Part shown: positions 1-14,200 of the stretch, piece after piece
How positions within the stretch are numbered: the first letter of the stretch is position 1
How the letters are laid out: each line of letters starts with the position of its first letter
NCBI RefSeq assembly: GCF_040807025.1
Contig: NC_090943.1
Span: 135,791,950 to 135,855,949 of the forward strand
DNA length: 64,000 nt
From: Struthio camelus
Lineage: Eukaryota > Chordata > Aves > Struthioniformes > Struthionidae
Reading direction: 5' to 3'
Position numbers and translations under genes: made by a program
Notes under the pieces: model-generated
What the model was told of the DNA's origin: nothing
Seen by the model: the letters and a program-made list of their open reading frames with translations, nothing else
Database searches by the model: none

Positions 1-1754
<1,754 letters not shown>

Positions 1755-2035
1755 GTGCCTTTCCCTCCAGACATGTAAATGAACTCTTATTTTAAATGAA
1801 ACCTTTTAAAGAAACATAACTGTGTGCAATGATGGCTGTTGAAGTTCTACCAGATAGGAAGCTTTGTTCAGCTACAACTTTCTAGTTTATGGTGACTTCA
1901 CTGAGAGCTCTTAACTACCATACTTGTATGCATTTGTTTTTCATGGACTATTATACTGAAAGTGCTTGTCTTAAATGACATCTGAGATGAAATTAAAGAC
2001 TTATTTTTCTGTAATTAAAGAGCTCTTAACTTGCA
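1755..2035 (+). terminator. NSMAF: NSMAF 3' UTR and poly(A) signals
   Basis: Short AT-rich 3' UTR. Two ATTAAA hexamers occur at 1992-1997 and 2014-2019, so cleavage is expected near 2030-2040. ATTAAA is the commonest natural variant of AATAAA. The exact end is inferred. Confidence 0.7.
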
Positions 2036-5000
2036 GTCATTGTTTGATTTGCGTGGGATGCATCGTAGCATGTTGTTTGAACTGGGTTCAAAAAATAACC
2101 ATTGGCATTCTTAACTAAAAGTCTTTAAGGAAGCTTGCAGCTCAGCATCATGTCTCGCTACATAATGTACGTCCCTCTTTTGTGCAGTAAACCTTTCTGC
2201 TTAGTGAAGATGTGTAACAGTAGTAAATATTATTTGAACATCTAAGGCAGCTGCTGATCAGACCAGGGTTAATCTGGTCCACTAACTAGTCTCCAAATGT
2301 GGCCATCTGCAAAGGCACAGAGAAGAATAAGAGCATATTCTATGTTGGTTTCACCTATCAAAAAAAAAAAAAAAGAAAAAAAGAAAACAAACCTGATGTG
2401 TTATGTTTGGCTTCCTTTCAGGTTAAGTTTGATCCCCTAGCAAATAAGTTATACATGCATGTAATAGTGATACAAATTTTTCCTGAGCAATGTGCCTAAA
2501 GTTAGTCTCTTGTCTTATGCTTTATTACTGCTGCCTTTCATCACTTCTGTCACTAGTCATCTTCTTATTTTGTGTCCACAGTTCTCAACTTCTTTCAACT
2601 CAGATCATCTTCTGGATGGAACTTAAATAGCAATTTATAAGATAGCTAAGCTCCTGAGTTTATCCAATCCCTTGTTGTCTTAACTCAGTGACAAAGCACT
2701 GTTGCAGTAGACTTGTTTTCCCTGTAGGACTTCAGAACATGGTTCCCTGCAAAAAGCTGTTCTGAGGGTGAAGACTCCAAGTGTGAAGGGTTGTTTTTAA
2801 TGGCTTCTTCATTACAGCAACAAGGACCTGCAGTTGTGATGTTCCCCCAGGTGTGACTGAGATCAATATTCATTCTCTGATGGTATTTGTTATTGTTGCT
2901 GAGAGATGCCCTGTGAATGGGTGTAGGACAAGCATGCTTCCCAAAGAACATAGTCAGTCCTTTAAGGCTGTAAACATACTGCCTTAGTTTTGACACCTAA
3001 CAAGTATTTCAGGAGGCAGCTTTTTCTTTAGCATTATCTTACAGATATTTGATGTATAGTGGCTTTTTAAATTATTCTCTGAAACTTTTATTATGATGGA
3101 TTTTGAATCTATTTTTTAATAATGTATTATATGATGTTAAAGTAAATTGAGGTTTCATCTGCATTACCCATTTGGTGCAGCAGATAACTGATTTTTATGC
3201 AAGTATGTGATGAAGACACGTTGGCAAAATTAAATTTTGTCATAGGTAGAAATGATTAAGCTACAACTCTCATACATGCTAACTGTTACTGGTCTTAATC
3301 TTGCAGTGGAATGTCTTGACCTGTTTCTTCACCTTTCATTTTAATCATTTCTTAAATACACCTGGATTCCTATCTCTTTGAGAACACACAAATTCTAAAT
3401 TGTCTTGAAGATGTCTTATTATGGGCTAAGTGAATTGTGTGCCGAGTTATAAGCTCTTTGTGTGCTGTTTTAATTGTGGCTATCTTTACCTGTTTCTCTC
3501 TACCACGCTATGTCTTCCTTGGCCCACAACTGTCAGGTTTTCTGTATATAGTACCACCCTGAGTTCAAAATCTCCACTATAACTTGTTTTATCTTTTGAT
3601 ACAGTCTTTCTTTTCCACTCAGCTCCTGCTAATCTGTAGTTTCTCAGCTCATTTAAGTGACACTCCTGGTGCTTGAAAATCGCAAGGAAACTACCAAAGC
3701 TGTAATATACCACCCAACTTCCCAAGTGAATCACAGTTTTAAGCCCATACTTTTCTTGTGTTGTCTCTTGTTCAAGTTTTGGATACATTCATGCTGTTCT
3801 GTCACCAGAGGGCTTCCTATCATGCAGAGTTCTGTATTAACCTACAGGAGAGTGACCATGAATTGTAGATCATGCCTGAATTTTTAACTAACTAACTAAA
3901 GGGTTATTTTTTTCCAGGTAGCTTACTTCTGCTGCGTAAATATGGGTGTGCAGGATACAGTTTTTAATGGCCATGTGAGACTTTTTTTCTGCTGTAGAGC
4001 CTCAACTGCTTCAGTTTCATTTGTAGCCATCCTCATGTAAAAACTCATTTTCTGAGAGGAAAAATCAATAGGCTAATGAATGCAGTTACTGGGGTATGTT
4101 ACTGTAATTTAGCAGCAGAGCTGTGCCTAAGGAACTACGTGTAGACCAGTATTTTTCTAGCATCCTCCTTCAAAATAGCATACACCATTCAGTGACTCCA
4201 CATGAAAACAGGAGTTCATTGATTAATTCTTGTGCTTCCATGTACTACATGCTGAAGCACTCTACTCTAATGTACAACACATTGGAAGGAAGACATTGAA
4301 TACTTCAGTGAAGGTCCTAACTCCTTATTGCTTCTAATCAAACTCCAGTGAAGTTCAAGCTATTTGTTAAAGGAAAGTAAAGCTTATTTTCCCATTCTGG
4401 TCCTGTTTCTCTCACTTGTCTGTCTTTACACCTCCTTATTTAACCAAGATATCACTTTAGCCACTTAACCTTACTGGGGAACTGTTAGGCTTTAGGTAGC
4501 TAAATGCCCAGTCAGGTTGTAATAATGTGTTTTCAGGCTTGCAGAGGTGAAGGTTTGCTTAAATAAGGATTTTTAAAGCCTGGCAGGAATAGGCCTGGCC
4601 CATGCTTCATAGTGTACTCCTAAGTAAAAGCTGGAGAGAGCAGTATTTCATAGCTAAAAAAGCCCTCATGTGCCACAGGTCCTACCTTCAGTAAGGTAGA
4701 AATCACAGCCACTCTAAATGAAATCACCAACTACTGCCAGTAACTGCTTCTTGCCTTAAGGGTTCCAGGGGTAAGTCAGTCAGTCATTTAGTATCTAGAA
4801 GACCCCATTATCCTGAAAGGCACTTTAAATTTGATCATCACTACAACTGAGTAGCAGTGTGAGGAGACAGGTGATACACTACTAGGCATAAACCCTAACA
4901 GAAATTCACTTGAGAAACAAGAAGCCAACTTCAGTCCTTTTCACTAGAATAGAAAACAATACTGAATATGCAGCTCACTGAGGAAGAGAGCTGAGTGTGG

Positions 5001-5582
5001 TTCTGCAGCTCTAATATAGAACTGAAATTCCCAACCTAGCCCCAGTAGCTACTTTTTAAAATTTATTTAAAAAATGAAGACAGCTAATTAGGAAACTGTT
5101 TAGGTCACATTGCAGAGTATGCAACTAACTTTTTATTATTTGAGCTTCTAAATCATCCTTTGAAGTGGTACTTCAGTTCAAGGGGATAAGCAAGTGGAAT
5201 AGTTCAAGGGAATAAGGTGCCATCTTCCCCACTCCAATTCAGGATCCATGTTAGTTCAGAAGAAAACAGTTGAACTCATTTCATGCATGCACACATGAAC
5301 ACTTATAAGCTAGAACTATGTGCTATGAATTTGGCCTGGCAATGTAAGAAAAATTAGAGCTCGGGAATCATAGATAACACAGCGTTAAAAAGAACTCACC
5401 AAAACTGGTATTTAACTTTACATCACTTCTTAAAGTCTCAGTTGCCCCACCTGGCAAGCAATTATATAATAAAGTTGCAACTACACAGTTAGTGTATGTT
5501 GTTGAACACATAAAAGAGCTAAGAAAGAATATATTTTTGAAATTTGTTAAAATGATAGACTGACTGACTTTAAGATCTTAAC
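2036..5582. other. Spacer downstream of NSMAF, no gene seen
   Basis: AT-rich sequence between the convergent NSMAF and SDCBP genes. Open frames of about 100 codons on the minus strand at 2685-2996 and 3486-3788 lack recognisable domains or splice support. A homopolymer A tract lies near 2361-2373. I see no RNA gene or recognisable element. Confidence 0.5.
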
Positions 5583-7386
5583 ACTGTAATCACATGGTTG
5601 AGGTTAGAAGGGAGCTCTGGAGATCATCTAGTCCAACCTCCCTCCTCAAGCAGGGTCATCTAGAGCATATTGCCCAGGATCGCACCCAGGTGGGTTTTTA
5701 ACCATCTATCTCAGGGAAGGAGACGCCACAACCTCTCTGGGCAACCTGTTCCAGTGCTCTGTCACCCTCACAGTAAAGAACTTTTTCCTCAGATTCAGCT
5801 GACACTGCCTGTGGTTCAGTTTCTGCCCGTTGCCTCTTGTCCTGTCACTGGGCACCACAGAGAAGCAACTGCCCCCCCCCCAACCCTCTTGACACCCTGC
5901 CTTCACATATTTGTACACATTGATAAGATTCCCCTCTCAGTCTTCTCTTCTCCAGACTGAACAGGCCCAGCTCTCTCTCTCTCTCTCAGCCTTTCTTCAT
6001 AGGAGAGAGGCTCCAGTCCCCTCATATCTTGGTAGCCCTCCGCTGGACTCTCTCCAGCAGTGCCATGTCTCTCTCTTGTACTGGGAAGCCCAGAACTGGA
6101 CACAGGACTCCGGGGGGGGGGGCCTCACCAGGGCTGAGGAGAGGGGGAGGGTCACCTCCCTCCACCTGCTGGCAACACTCTGCCTCATGCACCCCAGGAG
6201 ACCATTGGCCTTCTTGGCCACAAGGGCACACTACTGGCTCATGCTTAACTTGTCCACCAGCACTCCCAGGTCCTTCTCTGCAGAGCTGCTTGCCAGCAGC
6301 TGTACTGCTGCATGGGGTTATTCCTCCCTAGGTGCAGGACCCTGCACTTGCCTTTGTGGGACTTCACGAGGTTCCTCTCCGCCCACCTCTCCAGCCTCTC
6401 CAGGTCCCTCTGAATGGCAGCACAGCCTTCTGGTGTGTCAGCCACTCCCCCCAGTTTAGGATCATCCGCAAACTTGCTGAGGGTGCACTCTGTGCCTTCC
6501 TCCAGGTCATTGATGAATACATTGAACAGGACTGACCCCTGGGGGACACCACTAGCCACAGGCCTCCAACTTGACTCTGCGCCACTGACCACAACCCTCA
6601 AACTTGGCCATCCAGCCAGTTCTCAATCCACCTCCCCCTCCACTCCTCCAACCCACACTTCCTGAGCTTGCCTAGGAGGATGTGATGGGAGACAGTGTCC
6701 AAAGCCTTGCTGAAGTCCAGGGAGACGACATCCACTGCTCTCCCCTCCTCTCCCCAGCCTGTCATCCCATCAGAGAAGGCTATCAGATTGGTCAAGCATG
6801 ATTTCCCTTTGGGGAATCCATGCTGACTACTCCTGATCACCTTCTTGTCCTCCACATGCTTAGGGATGACCTGCCGGATGAGCTGTTCCATCACCTTTCC
6901 AGGGATGGAGGGGAGGCTGACAGGCCTGTAGGTCCCTGGCTCCTCCTTCTTGCCCTTTTGGAAGCCTGGGGTGACACTGGCTTTCTTCCAGTCCTCAGCC
7001 ACCTCTCCTGATCTCCAGGACCTTTCAAAGAGGATGGAGAGTGGCCTAGCAATAAACATGCTGCTCCCTCAGCACTTGTGGCTGCATCCTATCAGGGCCC
7101 ATTGATTTATGGCTGTCAGGTTTGCACAAACGATCTCTAACCTGATCCTCCTCCACCAAGGGAGAGTCTTCCTTTCTCCAAACTCTCTCTCTTTTGGCCC
7201 CAGGGTCTGGAAATCCTGAGGACTGGCCTTAGCAGTGAAGACTGAAGCAAAGAAAGCATTCAGCAACTCCGCCTTCTCTCTATTCTTCATCACCAGGGCA
7301 TCCACCCCGTTCAGCAGCAGGCCCATGTTTTCCCTAGTCTTCCTTTTGCTTTTGATGTATTTGAAGGGCTTCTCCAAATGTGACAA
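5583..7386 (-). mobile_element. CR1 LINE, 5'-truncated, decayed ORF2
   Basis: Chicken-repeat-1 non-LTR retrotransposon copy on the minus strand, with its 5' end at about 7386 and its 3' end near 5583. Reading from 7386 downwards, broken frames encode the linker before the reverse transcriptase (ELLNAFFASVFTAKASPQ). Then follow RT blocks ([39 protein letters not shown]), the catalytic FADD box at about 6470, and the C-terminal tail ([20 protein letters not shown]). Several frameshifts and stops break the ORF, so it is dead. Internal homopolymer and CT slippage tracts (5873-5882, 5971-5987, 6112-6121) fit an old copy. The 3' end retains the family's TTGGACTAGATGATCTCC signature but only degenerate octamers. 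It ends roughly 130-200 bp beyond the likely SDCBP poly(A) sites. Confidence 0.93.
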
Positions 7387-7499
7387 GCTTATTTAGAAAG
7401 TGATCTCAAACTATATTTCTTAGCTCGTTGCTGTTGGTGAAAACCTCATCTTAATTATGTGAGCAAAGACAGATTTTTTTGTTAAGAGGCACATACAGC

Positions 7500-8152
7500 A
7501 TTCTAGAGTTTCAGTCATTTATTTGGTTATTTCTGAATCTGTAAGAACATGGTTAAGGCAAGAGATTAAACAGATTAGTTACAATTTTTATTAAGTAATA
7601 AAAAGATTTGAGTACATCTGTACACTACTTTTATTTTAATATGCTTACTTACTGAATGTCATTAGCTATATGCAGCTTAGGTGGCATTCTTGTGTAAACT
7701 GAATCTACTAGAACAAAAACAAACTAGTACTAGCCATATTTCTAATATGCTATTTCAAATCTACTGTTGCAAACAAAGTGATAAAAATACTTGTTTTGTC
7801 TGAAACATACAAAGCACAGCATTGTTCTAGGTTGTAAGTAACAATACATAACTTTGCAAGTGATAGCTGGTTCCTTTAGTTGCAATGGCTTATAGTAGTA
7901 GTAAACTAAGAGACCTATTACAAGAAGTCATAACAATTGGAATTTCACATTTGTCAAGCATATAAGGCTACAAGTTTTACAGTCTGTGAAGAAACAAGAT
8001 AACATGTTGAACTGTAACATTCCCAGCCATAACAGATGCAAATGTTTGATGCAGCATATCTTCTCTGGGCCTCCAGAAAGGCTCATGTGCAGAAGAAAGA
8101 AATCACTGAGTATAATAGCCCAAGTTTAGTGGAATTCTCATTATACATACAC

Positions 8153-8184
<32 letters not shown>

Positions 8185-8199
8185 GCGTACACACAAAGT
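7500..8199 (-). terminator. SDCBP: SDCBP 3' UTR with several poly(A) signals
   Basis: AT-rich 3' UTR. AATAAA hexamers on the minus strand lie at 7635-7630, 7592-7587 and 7523-7518, so the mRNA may end at several places between about 7500 and 7615. A TA/CA-type microsatellite occupies roughly 8146-8193, just after the stop codon in transcript order. The exact 3' end is inferred. Confidence 0.65.
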
Positions 8200-8254
8200 T
8201 CAGACTTCAGGAACAGAGTGATCCATCAGGCTTTTCATAATGCTAGTTGCCATC
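8200..8254 (-). CDS. SDCBP: SDCBP last coding exon
   Basis: Acceptor TTTTCTTTAG precedes 8254. It encodes [17 protein letters not shown] and then TGA (8202-8200). The -PEV ending corresponds to the human syntenin-1 C-terminus. Confidence 0.95.
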
Positions 8255-11200
8255 CTAAAGAAAAGGAAAAGGCATTCCGTTTTGTATGACAAAGATTAAC
8301 TTTGTTAAAACTTCTAATCAGTGCATCTTTATCATTGCTAGCTCTAATAAAGTGAGCTCCACTATTTTTAGCAACAATTACATTGAGATAGAAAAGCCCC
8401 ATCAAATTGCACATACAAGACAGAAGCCCCCAATATTCAGCATCTTTAATAGCAACTGAGTTGTAATATAAACAGCTTTCAGGGTGTGTACACTTGTGCA
8501 AGCAATATGGTGTCACCAGTAGGGGGGAGAATGGTGGTAGTCTAGACTTTTAATTTTAATGAAAAGAACATACCATGAGAGGGCAGGGGAGTTTCTTACT
8601 ATACCCCCAAAGCACTCAAAAAAGCTACAGCATTAATTCTTCCTAACTTGAAACCTGTAATTTTGCAAGAGATTTAGCTACAGAAAGCTAGCTAGTGCTA
8701 TCCAAGAATTAAAAATCCCCCTATGCCCTGCCAAGAATTACGCTTCTGTCAGAGTTAACTGCATTAGAAATAACGTTTAGTTACAAGGTAACAAATACTT
8801 GTTTTCCATATATTTCAGAACTTCTTACAGACTCAAGTTTAGTCAATTTATATTTAGAACTGGTTAGGTTCTTCAAGAGAAGAAAAAGCAGACAAGTGTT
8901 GCTAACACATGAACAGTTTAAAAACTAAACCAAACACACTAGTCAGTAAACCCATAAAATAAATTCATACTTTTCTCTTATCCAACCTTTATATTAAGTT
9001 TGTACTCATGACAAGACCTACTTAAATTTTATTTAACACAGGGGGTGGAGGGGAAGGGAGGAATAGGACTACCTAAACATCAACTTCATTATAATGAACA
9101 CCATGACTGCTTTGTTTACTACCCACCTCTTTATTATATACTCATAAATACTGGAAGGCATGATGGTAATGGTCACTACGTTCCCAGCTGTTGCCAAGAT
9201 GTCTGCTATCTGGGGGTCCTGTTATTGAACAAGAAGTCACATGAGCAACATCACCCAAGATGATCAAACACAGCAGCAGTTAGGGAGCTTTTTCTAGACA
9301 GGTTTATACAATTTCAAAGATCCACAACTCCTTGTCCAGAATATTTAACCTTCAGGGCAAGTCATTGAACCTGCAGTACTGATAACTTCACAGATGTTTG
9401 GTTTTATCTTGCATCCTGATTGAATAAGGCATACATACATAGACAAAATGTCTACTGCAATTTGACAAAGGCATTCAGGGAGAGGGGCAGAGGGAAGCTT
9501 TGTGCTTTAGGTTTATGACAAAGCCAGACTAAAGAAACACTGAGGGTCAACCTAATAGAGACAAAGAGAGAATGAGTTGTTCTACCTATAGATATAAAAC
9601 TGCTAAAAAACCTCACAAAAATTTGTCTCTCTAATCAAATATATTAATAAATAGAAGTCATGAGAGGTAATTTTATAAATGTTCAGCATTATGTTCTAAT
9701 CCTTTTGCGTACTTCCCCCCTCCCACACCCCCCCCCCCCCCCCCCCACACACACACCACCACATGCTACTTATTTTACCTTCAAGCCAATTACGTTCTGG
9801 CCATTAATTTCACAGATATTGTGCTCTGTAAGAAGTCCATTTCTTGCAGCAGAACTGTCTTTCACTATTGAGGTTATTTTTCCATTCTTGAATATGAAAC
9901 CAACATGCCCTGTACTGTCTTTATGCATCGTAATAATTCGTTCAAAAGGCCTGTGAGAAAGACAGACACTCAAAACACAAGAACATGTTTCCAGTCTACT
10001 AAACCACAGAAAGAACTAAACACTGTTTCAGTATCTTTGACCTACAAAAAGGAATTGCATTGTAACACTCGTACATCTACTACTTTTCATAGCAGTTGAG
10101 CAAGTATTCTCTACTTTGACCTCTTATTTCCAGTCTGAAGTCACATTACATGGGTATGTAAACTTGCTTCTAACTCTATTCTACCCATATTCCACCCTCC
10201 ATAGATATTAAAAATAAAAGTGGTCCATTAAAATGCAAGTTTTGTCTACCAACGTTAGACAGTAGCTAAAATAGTGCAGGCAGCTTTAGATAGACCACAG
10301 GACTCTGGAGATCAAGGCTTCCCCGTCAACATTACCACTGCCTTATAAACACAAAACCCTGAGGTTGTGTCTTAAGCTGCTAAATCCAGCAAGAGATTGG
10401 GAGGAAGAAGAGGTGGCAGGCGGAACAGTGCATCTACTGGCCACAGTACTTTGATTTAATACATGACAGAAGCAGTATGCTAGTAATCTTACTCCATTGG
10501 GTCAAGCTGCGTTCTTAAAGAAGAACAAACGCTGGGGAAAACAAAACAACCAACTTCTGAAGACATGTACTTAGTCAAATCATATCCTCTGTCTTCTCAC
10601 AGCCTACAGACTTTATGTTGATTTTGTCAGATTATGATTACATACAGCTACATGCGCATGTCTAGTAACAAAAATTTGTATTGAATCCTCAAGCTTACTT
10701 TCAGTGAAGCTGGCATAAATTCATATGTAAGTAAAGTCCACAAGAAACTTACCATGCCTAAACACAAATGCAAAGGAAGATTTAAACTTAGTACCAAAAT
10801 ATTCAATATATTAGTACATCTTTTATTGTTTTTACCATCGTTATGAGTAATAGTCAAGTTATGTCAGAAAGAGCACAATTCTTGAATTCAGAACTTAAAT
10901 TTGGCTTGTGCTAGCATTCATTAATTTCCCTCAAAGAGGTTAGGCCTCAACATGTCCAGGCAGAACATTTACATTGAAGTTTATAGGTTAATAATTATTT
11001 CTACAGTCACCTATGAAAGAACTTTAATAAAGTTCCCCAGAAATGTTACGCAGACAGATTTTGTAATGCCTGCAGTGCTTCTCCAGTGAAGAGAGACCAA
11101 ACCTCACAGAATTACTCTTACATGGATAACAACCACTTTCTGTATCTGTGGTTAGTTTTACCTGTCCCGAATGATCACTGAAATTCTCTCTCCAGAGGCC

Positions 11201-14200
11201 TGTTTCAGAACTTTATGTGCTTTATCAGAACTCCATCCTGCACAGTTTTCACCATTGATCTGCAGAACTTGGTCCCCAAATCGCAGACCAGCTAGAGATG
11301 CTGGAGAGTTTGCCTGTACTAACTGGACAAATATACCCTACAAAAGAAAAAAGGGCAAATAAAGAAAAAAAAAAAACAATCTTCCTTAAAGATGAAAGTC
11401 AGTAACAGAACACATAGCCCTTTAGAGTTTCCCTATTACCTACGTAATACCAAACAAATGGACAAAAGGACTTGTTAATCACATTTCTTTAAGATGCACT
11501 TTGAAACTTTAGTCTCCATTCCTAGATGTCCCTAAAAGGCCATGAGGGATGATTAAAGCTGAAATAAAGTTAGGAAAAAATATTTAATATTTTGCTGGTG
11601 TTTATTTGAAGGGGTAAGTACTATTCTGTTTTAACAAGAAGCCTGAACAACTGGATCAAGGAAGTACTGATAAGTTTAATAAGATCTGCTTGCGCATTTA
11701 ACTAAGAATTCCTTTCTAAGGCATCACAAAGTCTATATTTGAAGAAATACATCAGCAGTGCTAGAGCAAGAAAACCTGCCACAGAGTTCCTTTCTCAACC
11801 CCATTAGTTTTCAGCTGCATATTGCTTATGATTTGCTAGCACCTCTATTAATAACAAGGTGCTAAATATTATTTCTGGTAGAGGTACCCCAAAAACCACA
11901 AGTAAAGCACACCATGTAAAAAATGTCAATACTCCTCTCCTTACCCCATGTAGGGAGAGAATTACAATATCTAGGAAATCCCTAGCATTTCCTATGTTAG
12001 GAGGACTACGGAAGGACTTTAAGACTATATTGAAACATGTTTTGAATACAAGTTTTCTTTTTTGCTGTTGAGATTAAATGGTCTGTGAAGAAAAAAAAGA
12101 AAAGTAGCATTTTTCCACATGGAGAATCAAGAGGTCTCAAAACAGAAAAGCTCCAGAGCAGTTTAAGAATCTTCTTGCAGCTTATTTCCTTTACCATGAA
12201 TGCAGAAAAAGCCTACTCTGTAATCACTCTTTATACTTTGAGAAGAGGATACTTTTACTATCCTTTTCTCATCCGTAATACATTGGAACAATAGAAAGCA
12301 AGGTACAGGTACTTCCCTGCTTACTGCTGAACTGCATCATCCAAAGCTTTCAAGAAGCTAGAGGCAGAAGTCTTGAACTGCTAACAAGCATCGTAGCAGC
12401 TGTGCAAGGACAATTTCATACTTCAGAGTAGAAAACACATTACATAGTTCTCAGGTGTTACAATATATGAAAGTAGAAATTGGATCTAAATTTACAGCAG
12501 CAAGTCTAAACAGCTTAAGCCCTCTACATTTATGATTTACTGTAAGATTTATGATTTACTGTAAGTATGGATAATGATAATGGATAAGTAAACTTATACA
12601 GTCAAACTATCTAGCACATACTACTGAAATCAATTAGTAGTGATTAGTAAGAGTTGCACAAGCAAAAAAAAAAAAAAAAAATCAACCTCCTATACTTACA
12701 TTGTCAACAGACTTAAGGCGAAGTCCAATTTTGCCATCTTGATCCTTACACAAAATTGCTTCCCGGATGCCTTGCTTAATTTCTGCTCTGCGAATTCCAA
12801 TATCATTTCCAGTCACTGGAGCTACCATGTAATTAGTAGAAGGTCGTGATACCAGCTGCTGATTGAAACAAAACAGCCAGACAGTTTAGTTTCAACTTTT
12901 GCAAACAGCTACGTGTCTGTTCATACCAAACAATATTGAAAAAACACAAATTAAATCATGATACCAGTTTTATTCCCTTCCCCCAAAATTGGAAATATAC
13001 AGTGCTCAGTTTTTAAACACCAGAGAAAATAGACACTATTACTTAAAAAAAATTCATTTATCAATTAAATACTTACTACAAATAGTAGTCTACTATCTAG
13101 AATTGTAGGTATACCTTTAGTCTTTATGTTTTTGTTTACTAAAACACCTTTGACTGGTACCTACACCCTGTGACTGATCAGCTGCTGCCACTGGCAAGTT
13201 TCTCTGCACTTCTTCTTCATTGAGGCTCAGGCCCATGTACTGAGAAAGTTCTGGATACAGTCTTGGATATAAGCCTACAGGAGGGAAAAAGCCCACAACA
13301 TTGTCAATATAATCATTGGTTTAATAGAACAAATTTGCTCTATTGCTTTCACATACTATTTTGACAAGTCTCGTGATACTGTCACATATGTAATTTTGAA
13401 AATTCTGCTGAAAGATCCACTTAATTCAGGACTGTTATTCTACCCCAGTTTAAAAAAGTAACAAGACATGTAGCTCTTTTTACCTTAAAGAAAAAAACAC
13501 CCTAAACTTACAGGGAACTTCCAAGTTACATCCTTAATAGCATAAACAACAGTAGACACATGGTCATGAGATCCAAAGGCAAGGATGTGCTCCAGTCTAT
13601 GAAGACATATGCCCTTCCTCCAAAGTTTTTGGGCAATTGGTGGGGAACTATTGGAGAATATAGGAAATATTAAGGACTGTATGAAGGCACAGCATGGAGA
13701 AAAGCACGTGTGTGTGACGGGGGAACCTACATACTGTGCTCTTCTGCTAAGTGCAGGACAGCATTGTGGAGAAGCATAGCTGTTCCAGCACAGTTACTGG
13801 TCATGTTGGTGAGATATTTCAGACCGTTCAGACTAAGTGTGACTTACTAGCCCAGATTTCTGACCCCAAACATATCTGTGCACCTCAAAGAGCCACTGGA
13901 CACTTTTGTAAGCTTAGTTTGTATACGTACGTATGCATGGAAGAAAAAGAAGAGAAATGAAATAGAGTAAGAGTCATACAGCTTTAAATCTGATGGATTT
14001 TATACCATACTCACTGATTTCAAGACACCTGCAGGAAGTTTTATGCTGCTAGTGGGACAATATTAAGTTTCACTTTCCTGAGTACTTCTCCCTTGACCCT
14101 AGATTTGTATTTGTTTGTTCCTAAGACAGCTCATATATTTGGGCGGGGAGAGGAATGACATTCAAACTCACACCGTTTGCTAAAGCTTAAACACACAGGT

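Noticed and set aside
2685-3788. Minus-strand ORFs of 100-103 codons between NSMAF and SDCBP
   Set aside because: No domain or splice support; not part of either gene, both of which are fully accounted for.
6112-6121. G10 run inside the older CR1 considered as an assembly gap marker
   Set aside because: Similar homopolymers occur throughout the window (322, 9728, 21477, 22962), and CR1 sequence continues on both sides, so it is more likely slippage.
6245-7059. Reverse-transcriptase-like ORFs as possible host genes
   Set aside because: They are broken pieces of the CR1 ORF2, in shifting frames, flanked by CR1 sequence.
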